64,000 nucleotides of DNA, taken from positions 6,882,001 through 6,946,000 of the forward strand of contig CM069439.1 of the NCBI GenBank assembly GCA_035610365.1, in the 5' to 3' direction. Source of the DNA: Aquatica leii (lineage: Eukaryota; Arthropoda; Insecta; Coleoptera; Lampyridae). Made by a program: the position numbers and the translations under genes. The notes below the pieces were generated by a model. The model did no database searches and had not been told where the DNA came from. It saw only the letters and a list, made by a program, of their open reading frames with translations. Shown here piece after piece: positions 34,706 through 45,877 of this stretch (within the stretch, counting starts at the first letter, position 1; the number at the start of each line of letters is the position of its first letter).

Positions 34706-36742
34706 GAAGACGATCCTGAAATAAGACAACTCCTCGACTGGAAAGAAAGCGGCCGACGACCAACCTGGGAAGAAGTGAGTGCTTTGGGCAGAAATATCAA
34801 AGCGTACTGGGCGCAGTGGGACTCCTTGATAGTAGAAGACGGTCTTCTTAAACGATCCCTAGAAAGTGCCGAGGGCACGGGAAACAGACTACAGCTGGTA
34901 GTGCCGAAGAGCAGGGTGACCGAAGTGTTGAAGCATCTCCACGATGGGACATCAGGAGGACACTTTGGCATTAAGAAGACGTTGGGTAAAGTGCGAGAAC
35001 GATTCTACTGGATGAACTGCAAAGAGGACGTCATAAAATGGTGCCGTAAATGCATAGTCTGCGCTTCAGGAAATGGTCCAGCGAGAAAGCGCAAAGCACC
35101 CATGAAACAATACAACGTAGGAAGCCCTTTGGAAAGAGTAGCGATTGACATCGCAGGGCCGTTCCCAGAATCCGATTCGGAAAATAAATACATCCTGGTG
35201 GCGATGGATTATTTCACGAAATGGACAGAGGCTTACGCCATACCCAATCAGGAAGCAGCTACAGTCGCAGACGTATTAGTAAAGGAGTTTTTCTGCCGGT
35301 TTGGAGTTCCGTTGGAATTACACTCCGATCAAGGCCGCAATTTTGAGTCTGGGTTGTTTCAAGAAGTTTGCCGACTGTTAGGAATTAAAAAGACTAGGAC
35401 AACGCCTCTCCATCCTCAGTCTGATGGCATGGTTGAACGGATGAATCGAACAATGGGCAAGTACTTAGCCAAGGTAGTGTCCGAACACCAAAGAGACTGG
35501 GATCAGTACTTGCACCTCTTCTTAATGGCGTACCGATCATCCGTTCACGAAAGCACAGGCCAAACACCATCCTGTGTCATGCTCGGTCGTGAGATAAGAT
35601 TACCATGCGATCTTCAATTTGGACGAAGACCGGAAGAAGAAGTCGCTGGAGAAGATTACGTCAGCAAGCTGGCAAAGAGGCTAGACGAAGTACATGAAGA
35701 GGTTCGTAAAAACACACAAATTGCCAGCGACAGGATGAAAACAAGAAATGACGTCAAGGCGCAAAATGGTGGGTTTCAACCTGGCGATATGGTCTGGTTG
35801 TATAACCCTCAAAGGAGACGTGGTTTGTCGCCGAAGCTGCAAAGACAATGGGAGGGCCCCTATGAAGTCGTGCAACGTATTAACGACGTTATATACCGCA
35901 TCCGAAAACCGCCCAGAGGCAAGCCAAAAGTGGTCCACGTCGATCGTCTAGCCCCGTTTGCGGGCGATAACCACAATCCGCAAGTTCAGGTCCGAACCAG
36001 AGTAATAAGTAGCAGAACCAGGAATTCAATCGAAGAAATGGAGTTCGAAAAGTTTATGAACTTATACGGAGGTTCTGGAAAAGCTAGGTTCGGAGTTACC
36101 ACCGAGGAACAACAAGACCTGTTCCAGACACAAAAAGATTACGCCATCGCACATTGCGTGAGCGAGAACCTTGACATGTCCAAAGGGGTTGCAGTCGTGT
36201 TTAAAAAGAAGTTTGGGCAGCTAGATGAATTACGAAGACAGCAACCGGCAGTCGGAAAGGTTTTAGGACTACGTGGTGACAGACGCTTCGTTTTCTATCT
36301 GGTCACCAAGAAATACTCACATGTCAAACCGTTATACAAAGATCTGTGGCGAACATTATGGAGTCTCAAGAGACAAATGGAGTTCCATCATGTTAAGAAA
36401 TTGGCAGTACCCAAGCTTGGTTGTGGCTTAGATCAACTGAATTGGAGGACAGTTCGAAACATGTTGGAGGTCGTCTTCCGAGGAACAGGCATTCAAGTGT
36501 TGGTCTGTAGTTACCAACCGAGGAGAGTATTGGGTCAGGAAAAGTCCATTGACTGTTACTTTTATGGTCAAGGAAGTTGCCGAAATGGAGGAAGCTGCCG
36601 CTATCGCCACGATCCCTTTTACCGGTGTCGCATCCAGTCTCCTGTTCTGGGACAGAACAGTCCTAAGAAGGGGGCAGTGAAACGGTCGAGAAATTACTTG
36701 CAAACGCAAGAGCCTTCTAGAAGGCTGTTATCTATCTTCTAG
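34706..36742 (+). CDS. Pol of element 1, part 2: integrase, GPY/F, macro domain, CCCH finger
   Basis: In frame with part 1; the first Met is at 34775. Integrase: zinc-binding HHCC (HDGTSGGH...CRKCIVC), then the DDE core with Asp in IDIAGPFP, Asp in HSDQGRNF and Glu in GMVERMNR. A GPY/F domain follows at about 35775-35960 (WEGPYEVVQRI). Beyond the usual end of a gypsy Pol come a TARG1-like macro domain (about 36070-36520) and a CCCH finger (about 36552-36610). The frame runs 65 bp into the 3' LTR. The DDE and macro residues are intact, so this part looks catalytically competent; the stop upstream would prevent its synthesis from the polyprotein unless read through. Confidence 0.93.
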   Translation, partial: EDDPEIRQLLDWKESGRRPTWEEVSALGRNIKAYWAQWDSLIVEDGLLKRSLESAEGTGNRLQLVVPKSRVTEVLKHLHDGTSGGHFGIKKTLGKVRERFYWMNCKEDVIKWCRKCIVCASGNGPARKRKAPMKQYNVGSPLERVAIDIAGPFPESDSENKYILVAMDYFTKWTEAYAIPNQEAATVADVLVKEFFCRFGVPLELHSDQGRNFESGLFQEVCRLLGIKKTRTTPLHPQSDGMVERMNRTMGKYLAKVVSEHQRDWDQYLHLFLMAYRSSVHESTGQTPSCVMLGREIRLPCDLQFGRRPEEEVAGEDYVSKLAKRLDEVHEEVRKNTQIASDRMKTRNDVKAQNGGFQPGDMVWLYNPQRRRGLSPKLQRQWEGPYEVVQRINDVIYRIRKPPRGKPKVVHVDRLAPFAGDNHNPQVQVRTRVISSRTRNSIEEMEFEKFMNLYGGSGKARFGVTTEEQQDLFQTQKDYAIAHCVSENLDMSKGVAVVFKKKFGQLDELRRQQPAVGKVLGLRGDRRFVFYLVTKKYSHVKPLYKDLWRTLWSLKRQMEFHHVKKLAVPKLGCGLDQLNWRTVRNMLEVVFRGTGIQVLVCSYQPRRVLGQEKSIDCYFYGQGSCRNGGSCRYRHDPFYRCRIQSPVLGQNSPKKGAVKRSRNYLQTQEPSRRLLSIF
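36070..36520 (+). other. TARG1/OARD1-like macro domain in gypsy Pol
   Basis: Encodes DYAIAHCVSENLDMSKGVAV, FKKKFGQLDEL, YLVTKKYSHVKPLY and KLAVPKLGCGLDQLNW. These segments match human TARG1 (OARD1) in order and spacing: AHCISED, FKKKFG, YLITKK, PRIGCGLD. TARG1 removes ADP-ribose from glutamate/aspartate esters and hydrolyses O-acetyl-ADP-ribose with Lys84 and Asp125. The equivalents, the first Lys of TKK and the Asp of GCGLD, are both present. Activity in this protein is inferred, not shown. Confidence 0.85.
36552..36610 (+). other. CCCH zinc finger at Pol C-terminus
   Basis: Cys and His spacing C-x7-C-x5-C-x3-H within CYFYGQGSCRNGGSCRYRH, matching the RNA-binding CCCH class. Because the Gag knuckle is deleted in this copy, it is the only intact putative RNA-binding finger in the element. 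Confidence 0.75.
36665..36677 (+). other. Polypurine tract of element 1
   Basis: AAGAAGGGGGCAG ends directly at the TG of the 3' LTR. Element 2 has AAGAAGGGGGCAT at the same place. Confidence 0.8.
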
Positions 36743-37129
36743 AAGTTATAACGAAAAGTGAGGAACGATCGAGAAGGATTTCCGTATGTCTATATATAGC
36801 TACGAGACAGATCGTAGGTCAGTTATTGTCGAAACGCGAATGCAGCTGTATTAAGAAGATTATCAAGTGAAAATAAATCGTTAGCACGTGTTTGTCTACA
36901 TAAATAAATCGAGAATAATCGTGTATGTGATAATTAGTGTAAACAAGTGTGAAATCCGAGGACGTTATCTTATCTTGAGTGATATAAATTATAGTGTAAG
37001 TGTTTTTATTAAATATTATTATTAGATTTAATTAGTTCGGTTAATTTAAAAGTGTATATATTTCTAGAATAAGTAAACGTAGTTTTAATCGTTTAAATAA
37101 ATTAGTTTTTAATAAATAGATACGTAACA
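36678..37129 (+). repeat. 3' LTR of gypsy element 1
   Basis: 452 bp, two substitutions relative to the 5' LTR (T/G near 30683, A/G near 30950), followed by ATAT. Confidence 0.95.
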
Positions 37130-37173
37130 ATATCAAATCCAAAATTTTAGAACTAACTAAAAACGCAAAATAT

Positions 37174-37626
37174 TGAAACGTTCTCAAATTCAAAAGCCTT
37201 CTCGAAGTTGTTATCCATCTTCTAAAACTTATACCGAAAGATATGGAACACTGGAGAAGGATTTCCACGATGTGTATAAATACAAAACAAACAAATCGTA
37301 GGTCAGTTATTTCCGTAATGCGAAGACAGCATTGTTAAGATGATTATTCAAGTCTAAATAAATAAGTCGTTAACGCGTGTGAGATAAACCTACGGTGAAT
37401 AATCTGGTACGTGACTTTAACGTAAACAAGTGTTAAACAAGTGTGTGACTTTATCTTATCTTCGTGTCAGTGATAGCGCTATATATATATTATACTGTAA
37501 GTGTTTTTATTCAATATTATTAGATTTAATTAGTTCGGTTAATTTAAAAGTGTACATATTTTTAGTATAAGTAAAAATATTTTTAGTAGTTTAAATAAAT
37601 TAGTTTCAATAATAAAATTCGCTACA
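37174..37626 (+). repeat. Solo LTR of a related gypsy family
   Basis: 453 bp from TGAAACGTTCTC to TCGCTACA, flanked by ATAT at 37170-37173 and 37627-37630. Aligns along its length with the LTRs of element 1 (GGATTTCC, TCGTAGGTCAGTTATT, TAGATTTAATTAGTTCGGTT) but clearly diverged. No internal sequence remains, as expected from LTR-LTR recombination. Confidence 0.9.
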
Positions 37627-39072
37627 ATATTATTCCATATTATTAGACTGCACTCCTGACTCTAGTCACCAAGAACAAATTTCAGTTTGTATAAGATTTG
37701 TTAATTTAAAGAGCACGGAAGTTAGTATAGAAGAACATTCTTTATTATTTTGTCCTATAGATGTGTCGTGTGAAGCCTTGACAAAAATTCTTTTCTCGGC
37801 GTTAGAGAAAGAATGTTTAAATATCAATGATTTGCGGAGTCAGGGTTACGACAATAGGGCAATAGGCATAATGCTCTACAAAAAAAATTTTGGATTTCAA
37901 TCCGCGAGCTTTCTTTGTTCCTTGTTGCAATCATACCCTAAATTTAGTCGTCAATGATGCCGCAAAATCGAATACTTTGAGCATCAATTTTTTTTCTTTA
38001 GTTCAAGAACTGTTTGTATTTTTTTCAGATTCTACTAAAAGCTGGCCATTCTGATATCTAATTTATCTAATGTAACAAATTTGACTTTAAAACCTTTATC
38101 GGATACTCGATGGTCTAGTAGAATAGATGCAATAACTCTTTTAAGGTATCAACTTGGGGAGGTTTATTTGCCTGCATCGTTGCCCAAAAAATTGCAAAAT
38201 TTTGAATTCATTTGCATTCTTATATTGTGGTATAATATTTTAAGTAAAGTTAACGTTGTTAGTAAAATTATTCAAAAACCGATCTTTGATGTTGCTCAGT
38301 GTTGTAATCATTTAAATAATTTGAATAATTTTTTGAAAGCTTATCGCTCCGATAAAGGTTTTAATGATCTATTGATTGATGCTAAAGAAATAGCATCCAG
38401 CTTAGACATAGAACCTAAATTCAAAAAACAAAGAGGTCTAAGACCGCAAAAAATAAAATAAAAACATTTTGATTATGAATGTGACTATGAACCGATCCAC
38501 GACAAAACTTTAAATTTCAAAGTTGATTGTTTTTTTAATGCTCTAGATATAATCATAACACCAGTTGATGAGAGATTCCAATTACTTTCTTCTTACTCTA
38601 ATAATTTCGCGTTTTTATGGAATATTGATAAATTTAAACATTATTCTGAAAACGAACAATTAGAATTATGTCAAAAAGTTGAAAATTTATTAAACGACAA
38701 AACACGCAATGAACGAGACATAACTGCCGTGGAACTTGTTAAAGACTTGCAATATTTACAACATTTTGATGAAAAAGTTATTACGCCTCCAGAAGAAACG
38801 TGAGATTATATAACAATTAACAACTTAGTGGATTCTTTTTCTAATACGAGCATAAAACTTCGTATTTTATTAACAATGCTACCGCAGAACGATCTTTTTC
38901 AAAGCTCAAAATAATAAAAAATTATTTAAAATCGACCATGGGGCAAAACCGACTAAGTAATCTTGCTATTTGCTATCATTTCAATAGAAACGGACCAGCT
39001 AAAAGAATTAGACACCGAAGATTTAATTAAACAATTTGCAAAAATTATAGCACGGCAAGCTCAATTCACTTA

Positions 39073-40103
39073 GCTAAAATATTAATAATAATAGTGGATA
39101 ATAATACCTAAGTTAACCCGTATCTGTACTCACATATGAACGTAATACAAATTTGGGACGTTATTTTAAATTTGCACAAGGGCGCGGGCCTGAAAACAGG
39201 TTTTATTTTAATACAGATCTCTTTGCATTATCTCTACAATAAGTATTTTCATATTATTTGGAACATAAATTAAGTTTTAGTTTACATAATTACAAGATTT
39301 TCAACGGGTTATTGTATTTTTTTTTAAATTTGTAACTGTATGTCCACTGGATCCCCGCGTAATGTCCAAAGTAACTCCATATTCGGGAATAACTTGGACA
39401 GAGGAGGTAAGTCCGCTTTTAGTTCTAATTTTAAGAAACGATTTAACTTAATCATAAGCCTAAATTAATTCGTAAAGCTAAATAACAACTCTTAACACTG
39501 ACCATTAATCAAGAAATGGAAAATTTATATCATGTAATTCAAAAATTGTCCAATGCATCCCCGGTCTATCTTATAGTGGTTGATCTGCGTATTCCAACTG
39601 TTCATCTTATAGATCGTGTTATAACGTTTGCACAACTGATACCCGAATTGTCAAAAACCTTTTTCAACATAGTAACCGTTTGGCAGAGACCTTTATATAC
39701 AGTCGTCCAGCAGGAACCGCACCAAAACAAAATTGTTGCTTTCCATAAGTTACAACTCAGTGCCAAACTAAATTTACACTTTTTTATCGATAATAAAGCT
39801 CGTCGATATTAAGTTTATGTCGTAACAATTCTTTTTTTTTTTTTTTTGATTTGTTATTTACACACCAACACGTACGGCATAATAAAAATAATTTAAAATA
39901 CCATTAATTCATTCTTAACGTAATGTACGTACGTCTGTAAAAATTTTTTTGCAATCTAGTTTAATTAGACAGATCAAGCGAGTAGAAATACTTATATGAT
40001 CAAAGTCCTTATCTAGCGCCCCTCTTTTTCTTAAAACTGTAACATCATTTAAGTTGCGTTAAAATATTTAATTCTTATCGTTGTCTAAATCGTTTAATCG
40101 CAG
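39073..40103. other. Upstream region of the sugar transporter
   Basis: A 98-residue frame at 39516-39812 resembles nothing I recognise. A 17-T run lies near 39831-39847. The region may contain transporter 5' exons. Confidence 0.4.
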
Positions 40104-40124
40104 ATAGGTTTAAAAAATTATGTG

Positions 40125-41666
40125 ATGCCGTGTCCTGAAAAATCATCGTTTACTCAAATAGTATTGGGATTAATTGCTAATTTTACTAGTTTAAGTCCCA
40201 GTATGAGTTTGGGATTTTCTGCAATTGCTCTTCCGTGGTTGTTAGCCCATGATAATCCATACAAGTTAACCAAGAATGAATCATCTTGGTTTGGTACGTA
40301 TGTTTGTCTTGATTATTAAATGCTTTCATCTGTGGCAATAGCAAGCATCGTTTCAACTGCGACACCTATTGGTTGTTTGATATCGGGTCCTATTTCTGAT
40401 CGATATGGAAGAAAAACTGCTCTTTTAAATGTTAACGTAGTCTGTGCGCTGGGATGGCTTGTAATTGTTAGTGCGTTCTACGTGCAACAACATCAATACC
40501 AGCTACTGCTTCTGGGGCGTGTTTTAACTGGTCTCAGTAGCGGTTTATGTAGTATGCCTGCTACTATCTACATGGCGGAGGTATCTACTCCAAAACTAAG
40601 AGGCATGTTTATCACATGGAACGCATTGACTTTTGCGTTAGGTGTTCTTCTTATTTATTTATTTGGATCGGTTGCGCAGGTTTGTGTTTAAAATTATACT
40701 GGCAAGTCTAACATGATTTTTTTAATACAGGATAACTGGGGAGCTACTGCAATGATATGTGCAGCGTTGCCATGTATGGGTTTGTTTATGACTTGTATTT
40801 ACATGGTTGAATCACCTTTATGGTTAGCGTCTAAAAATCGCTTAGACGAAGCAAAATTAAGTATGCGCAAGTTCTATAACTGTAAAGAGTGCTCTGAAAA
40901 AGTTGACGCGGAAATTGAAATGCAACTTTCAAACGTCGATACTAAAGAAAAACTTAGTTTTGCAGAATTTTTGCGTCCGACGTTTATCAAACCTTTTTTA
41001 CTTATTTCGACTTTTTTTTTCTTCCAACAATTTTCTGGGGTGTTTGTGATAATATTTTATGCAATCGATATTGTCAACCAAGTTAAAATTAGCATAAATC
41101 CGTATGTAGCAATATGCTCGATTGCATTTGTGCGTATTATAGGTTCAGTAATTGTTAGTTTTCTAAATAAAAAATTCGGAAGAAGACCCTTGTCGTTAGT
41201 GTCTGGTGGCGGTATGACTGTGAGCATGATAGCTATAGCGGTGTATTTGATAAGCATTCAAGAAAATATCATCGCGCCGATGTCTATGTTGCCTCTAACA
41301 TTATTAATAGGGTACATCTTTTTTTGTAGTTTGGGTTTTTTTACCATGCCTTTTGCAATGGCCGCTGAAGTGTTTCCATCAAAAGTGCGTGGTATTGGAA
41401 CTGGATTAACTACTTGTATTGCTTATATATGCAATTTTGTTATAATTAAAATCTACCCGTTAGTGATAAAAAAAATATCTAACTACAACATGTTTTTGTT
41501 GTTCGGTTGCGTGTCATTACTTGGTACTATGTTTGTCGCCTTGTGTTTACCAGAGACTAACGGCAAAACTCTAAAAGAAATCGAAGAGTATTTTGATAAA
41601 AAGAACAAATACGTAGGTAATGAATCAAAAATAAGTCAAGTAACGAATAAGGCGCCCGTTAGCTAA
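40125..41666 (+). CDS. Tret1-like: Facilitated trehalose/sugar transporter, MFS sugar porter family
   Basis: Plasma-membrane sugar carrier with 12 predicted transmembrane segments. Exons 40125-40293, 40342-40679 and 40731-41666 join with GT-AG introns of 48 and 51 bp and compatible phases (480 residues). Family signatures: GPISDRYGRK after TM2, PATIYMAEVSTPKLRG after TM4, NKKFGRRPL after TM8, AAEVFPSKVRGIG after TM10, and LPETNGKTLKEIEEYF at the end. Insect Tret1 proteins move trehalose between haemolymph and tissue; the actual substrate here is not shown. The ATG at 40125 gives a short N-terminus, but the frame is open upstream to a possible acceptor (CAG at 40101-40103), so a 5' coding exon may exist. 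No disabling mutations. Confidence 0.92.
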
Positions 41667-43801
41667 AACGTAATATTTTTGTAAATAACGTTTGATAAAT
41701 ACAAGTTATATTCATAAAATATTGTAGAATTTTAATATTAACAACTTGTAATATTGTGTTAGTACATTAATCGAATTAAATTTCTAGTGTATGAATTTGT
41801 TCAAATATTTTAGTTTTGTTAAGACGAAGTACACTCGAGAAAGCACAAAACGAGACCTTGTCTGATTCTAAATGCAAACATATAGTTGTGTCAACGGGCT
41901 AAGGTAAAGATTATTGTACACTGTGATAAATTCTTTTCCTTATTGTTGTATGTGTCAGTTTGCAATGTAACTGTGTTAAAACGCAATTTTGTTTGTTACA
42001 ATTTTAACAAAGTTTTGAAGTGAATGAAGGCGCTTGTATAACTAATTAATATAGTCATTATAAAGTATTTGTTTCTTTAAATCAGTTTCAGTTTTTTAAA
42101 AATAGAATGCTATTCAATTAGCACTTAACTCTAGATAACAGTCAATTACTTTCTTTACCGTAGTACTCTGTAAAACTCGCCTTATTTTACTGATCCGTTT
42201 TAATTAAAGTACTCTTATTTTTAACAAATTGCAAAAAGCTTTATCCACGCAAAATTGTAATTAAATTTTTTAACAATTATTATTTCGAGTTTTAGGTCAT
42301 ATTAGTAGTCGCATGTATTAACATAGACTAATTGTAATGAAACAATAGAAATATTGATCAAATCGTTTTACACATTAACGGTATTCGTCGGACGGTGTTA
42401 CGCCCTAAAAGCCGATGCTGACTCAATCATAACCGTTTTAAAAATTCTCTATAACATTGCAGGCTTTCGTTAAAAACATTCCTTAGTAAAAACCAAAATA
42501 AAAAAACATGAAGGATCCATTACTTTTCGACTACAGGTTGTGCACGTAAATCTGTCATTTTTAAGAACATAATTTCCGAAACTTCAAGTCAATTCAACAA
42601 AATCTAACAGTTGTAGAATAAACAAAAATCGAAAACAGGCTACTTTTGCAATTTGTTAAAATTAAGAAATGAAAAATATTCGACAATAAAAGAACATGCT
42701 GTATGCGTGTATTTTATTAATTTTAAAGTTGAAATTATAGCATCAATACAAGCAAAAAATGTCAAAACAAAACACTGTAAAAAATTTAAATTTTGAGCCA
42801 CATAAATCAAAAACAAATCTGTTCCATCTAATATTCCTCTAAGTTTGTTGACGCCGTGAATAAAATAAATCGAAAATAATGTTAGTATGTTTAATTTAAT
42901 TCTAAAAACTGTACATTCCTTCTCAGTAATTCGCTGACACCAAAAATAGAACTAAATACAAAATAATGTTGTCACATAAGACGTAGTTGTATTAAGTTGT
43001 TATTCTGAGAACTGCACATTCTTTCCAAGTGCACTACAAAAAACTCGAATTTACAGATGTTTAAATAAGGTAATGTAGTTACTTATGTCAGACAACTGTT
43101 TTTCATTACTCTAATTATTGTCACATAGTTAATTTTTAATTGAACATTGCGCTGACTTATTTTTGACAACTTATAATATTGTTGTAAAATGTTAATTTTT
43201 TTTCAGCTAAGATCACGTCAGTCATTGTAATCAGACTTCAGACCATATTAATTTTTCAGAGAAAAAGACGTGCGATATCACTTGATCTTGGAAATAAACA
43301 AAAATGCTTGTCTTTAATAGTTGTTCATGTATAGAAACCAACCTGAGAATAAAATTAATAAGATAAACAGCATACGTCAGGTCCGTTTTTTTAAATAAAG
43401 TGATAACCTTATCCAACTGGTATTATTTGTTATTGTATGCCAGTTCAACATACATCATGGCACAAGAAAATTATTAGTTATTATTTGGGTTTTTATTAGT
43501 TTTAATGGCTCTATCTACATTAAAAGGTATTCACCTATAAATTAATGGTTTTCTAATAATTTCTAACAGAATATCGTCACAATTCTATAAGAAGTCGCAA
43601 CACAAAAACCTACATACATAAAAACTTGTTGAACCCAATTTTGCTTAAATTCGTAATGTATAAAATTTATAAATTAGATAACCTATCAGTTTTCTATAAG
43701 ATATGAACAGTATATTATTTTAAATAACATTTTACTATAAAAAACCAACAGTTGAAGAAAATTTAAAAAGCTGTAGACCATGTATGAGAAGCTTTATTAT
43801 A
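41667..43801. other. Gene-free AT-rich stretch, 3' flank of the transporter
   Basis: No coding sequence or clear repeat recognised; the first part is probably the transporter 3' untranslated region. Confidence 0.5.
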
Positions 43802-44558
43802 CGGGGTGTCCGGATAAGGACACAGAGCAGCTGTATCTCGACAAAATGATAAGGCCTAGAAATTTGGCAAAAAATCCTTTTAGATCAAGTGAACAAGACA
43901 AATGACTAGGAGTTATTTTGAAGTTCATAAATAATAAGAAGCGTAATTGCTATGAAGAAACATAAAGTTCACGGTATCTTGGAAAGTTGGGCAATGAGCC
44001 ATACTTTTAAAAACATAATTTGGTAGCTATAGTGAGATGGTATCATTTTGTTTTATGATTTTTTTTCCATAACAATGGAGGGAGAAGCCAATGCATTTTT
44101 CAATATTTACATTATAATATCTACTAAACCATTCAACATATTTGAGTATTTTTGATCTCATTTGAAAGAACATTTTATGGTCTTTCCACAGAAATCTTTT
44201 ATTAAACCGTTTAGTTTAAAATAAATAAACTAGAGGCCGTTATCTTCAGCGATTACTTATTTTGGAAAAAGTTAAATAGAACGGTACCAAAAAACTGCCA
44301 TTATTATATGCATTATTAGTTCGAGCATATTAGATGCAGCAAGTAGAACATTAAAATCGCTAGAGTTTGAACGTACGGAAGGAATATTATAGAGCCACAT
44401 TTTTTTGACCCGACCCTTAACGGAGAAAGGTTTTACGATTTTCAAAATAATTTTCAATCATTTCTATTGCCTACTTTATTTATAAGGATTTTTTTCCAAA
44501 CTTCTAAGCCTTACCTTTGTCGAGATACGGTCGCTTCGTGTCCTTATCCATACACCCC
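43802..44558. mobile_element. Tc1/mariner-type MITE (757 bp)
   Basis: Inverted ends of about 80 bp: CGGGGTGTCCGGATAAGGAC at the left and CGGGGTGTATGGATAAGGAC as the reverse complement of the right end; both continue with GTATCTCGACAAA. Flanked by TA. No transposase. Confidence 0.8.
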
Positions 44559-44938
44559 GTATTTCTTTTTTTTCATTTTTATTAAACAGAGTTAATTCAA
44601 ATTTTTTAATAAAAAATTTTCGTTGAGCAAACTTTTGTCAAAATCAAAATAAAATTTCAGTTGAGCCCAGTACCCCATATTGGTTTAAAACAAAAATTTA
44701 GTTGGATTATGTCGAAATTTTAGTAGTTCTATCAAAATATTTAGGTTCTTCCAACAGGCGTATTTCCTCAATTGTTAAAATTTGTAATTCACAGTTGTTG
44801 AAAATGTTTTCTCTTAGTTTTGTGTTTAGTAAGCAGATAGTTTGATGTCGATCCTTTATAGTGTCCCAACAGCGTGGCAACATTACTACAAAATCGCCCC
44901 ATATATTCTCCGTGCATTTATTGATTTTTGTGTCCTAC

Positions 44939-45516
44939 TAGTGATGAAGAAAAATCGATAGCACTATCGATAATTTGAAGTTTACTATCGATGATAAACG
45001 ATAGTGGTAAAAATACCAACAATTTGCCAAAAAGTTTATAAAAAAATACGTATTAGAGTAAACTGAGTTTAAAACTTGCACGATTTGGTCATTACAAAAA
45101 CCTAGCATGACGTAGGTTGGTTTTTTGACACCTTTGGCGCACTACAAAAAATGTGCTAAAAGGTTTCTTGTGTGACTATATCTTCAATCCCATCTGACAG
45201 AATTTTTAGTAAACCCAGTCAAATTACTACAGACAGAAGATCACCCATAAAACCAAAGACGTTGACCTGCTGTTATTTCTCAACCAAAATAAATGGATCC
45301 TGTAGAACCTGTAGGTTAATTTCAAATTTAAATTATATTCCTCTTCTTAACAAAATTATAAAAATCATTTAAAATAAAGTGTTCTTTTTTGTTTTATTAA
45401 TTCCTGATATAGAACAAAAAAACGTGCATAATTTCTTCAAAAAGTTAAATTTTGACTTAAAATTTTGATACTATCGAAAACTATCGGTGTCGACTACCGA
45501 TATTTCTCCGCCACTA
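44939..45516. mobile_element. hAT-type MITE (about 580 bp)
   Basis: Inverted ends TAGTGATGAAGAAAAATCGA and TAGTGGCGGAGAAATATCGG, each followed by short ACTATCGATA palindromes. The flanking octamers (TGTCCTAC/CATTCTAC) agree at 5 of 8 bases, compatible with an old 8-bp duplication. Confidence 0.6.
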
Positions 45517-45877
45517 CATTCTACATTTTTCTTTATCAATTCGTTGTTTAAAGAGTAACACATCTGATTACTAAAGTAATCGGAAACGCGTTGCATAAAG
45601 TATCGAAGCATACAGTACAGGTCAAAAGTCTAGGACCGTTGTTTCCTATTATTGTCATTTTCTTTACATTAAAAAAAACACTTAACTGGACAAAATATTG
45701 CTGAGAATTAGCTAATTAGATATCGTTCCCTTAAATTTGCATTTTTTTTAAATAACAAAAGTCCACAAACAAAACAAATCCTGGAAGACTAATCTTGTTT
45801 CAGTGTACTCAGTACTACATAATTGATGCATATATTTCTTACTGTAGATTATTAAAATTATTAACGTTCGCTATTTT

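Larger units (their letters stand above)
30650..37129 (+). mobile_element. Ty3/gypsy LTR retrotransposon with macro-domain Pol (element 1, 6480 bp)
   Basis: Two 452-bp LTRs, TG...CA ends, and an ATAT duplication at 30646-30649 and 37130-37133. The homologous hAT copy at 1-60 shows the empty site with one ATAT. The LTRs differ at only two positions by eye, so insertion is recent. Internal order: primer site, Gag, protease remnant, reverse transcriptase, RNase H, integrase, GPY/F domain, macro domain, CCCH finger, polypurine tract. There is no envelope. Despite its youth it has a Gag frameshift, deletions of the zinc knuckle and of the protease active site, and one stop codon between RNase H and integrase, so it is not autonomous. 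Confidence 0.95.
29560..39072 (+). pseudogene. hAT transposase pseudogene, copy 2 (TTF zinc finger, DUF4371, hAT dimerisation), split by two LTR insertions
   Basis: Host DNA of the element is 29560-30649, 37134-37173 and 37631-39072. Rejoined in order, it gives a TTF-type zinc finger (CCKIL...GYNDWQHLNEHLN, 30180-30300), DUF4371 (NRETKYWQAIIERI, 30390 on), the catalytic-domain segments YSIILDCTPDSS (across the second insertion) and SDTRWSSRIDAI (38100), and the C-terminal dimerisation motif TAERSFSKLKIIKNYL (38878-38930) with a stop near 39072. There are few frameshifts. A gypsy element at 30650-37129 and a solo LTR at 37174-37626 interrupt it, 45 bp apart. Resembles ZMYM1-type hAT proteins. 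Terminal repeats not identified. Confidence 0.85.

Noticed and set aside
36040-36520. Macro region as an ordinary chromodomain at the integrase end
   Set aside because: The motifs (TKK, GCGLD, FKKKFG) are of the macro fold; chromodomain aromatic residues are absent.
32119-36709. Long minus-strand frames opposite gypsy Gag and Pol
   Set aside because: Shadows of the coding strand; no independent motifs.
30650-37129. Endogenous retrovirus with an envelope gene
   Set aside because: After integrase come a macro domain, a CCCH finger and the 3' LTR; there is no room and no sign of an envelope protein.
39516-39812. 98-codon frame upstream of the transporter
   Set aside because: No recognised domain, no partner exon; could be chance in AT-rich DNA.
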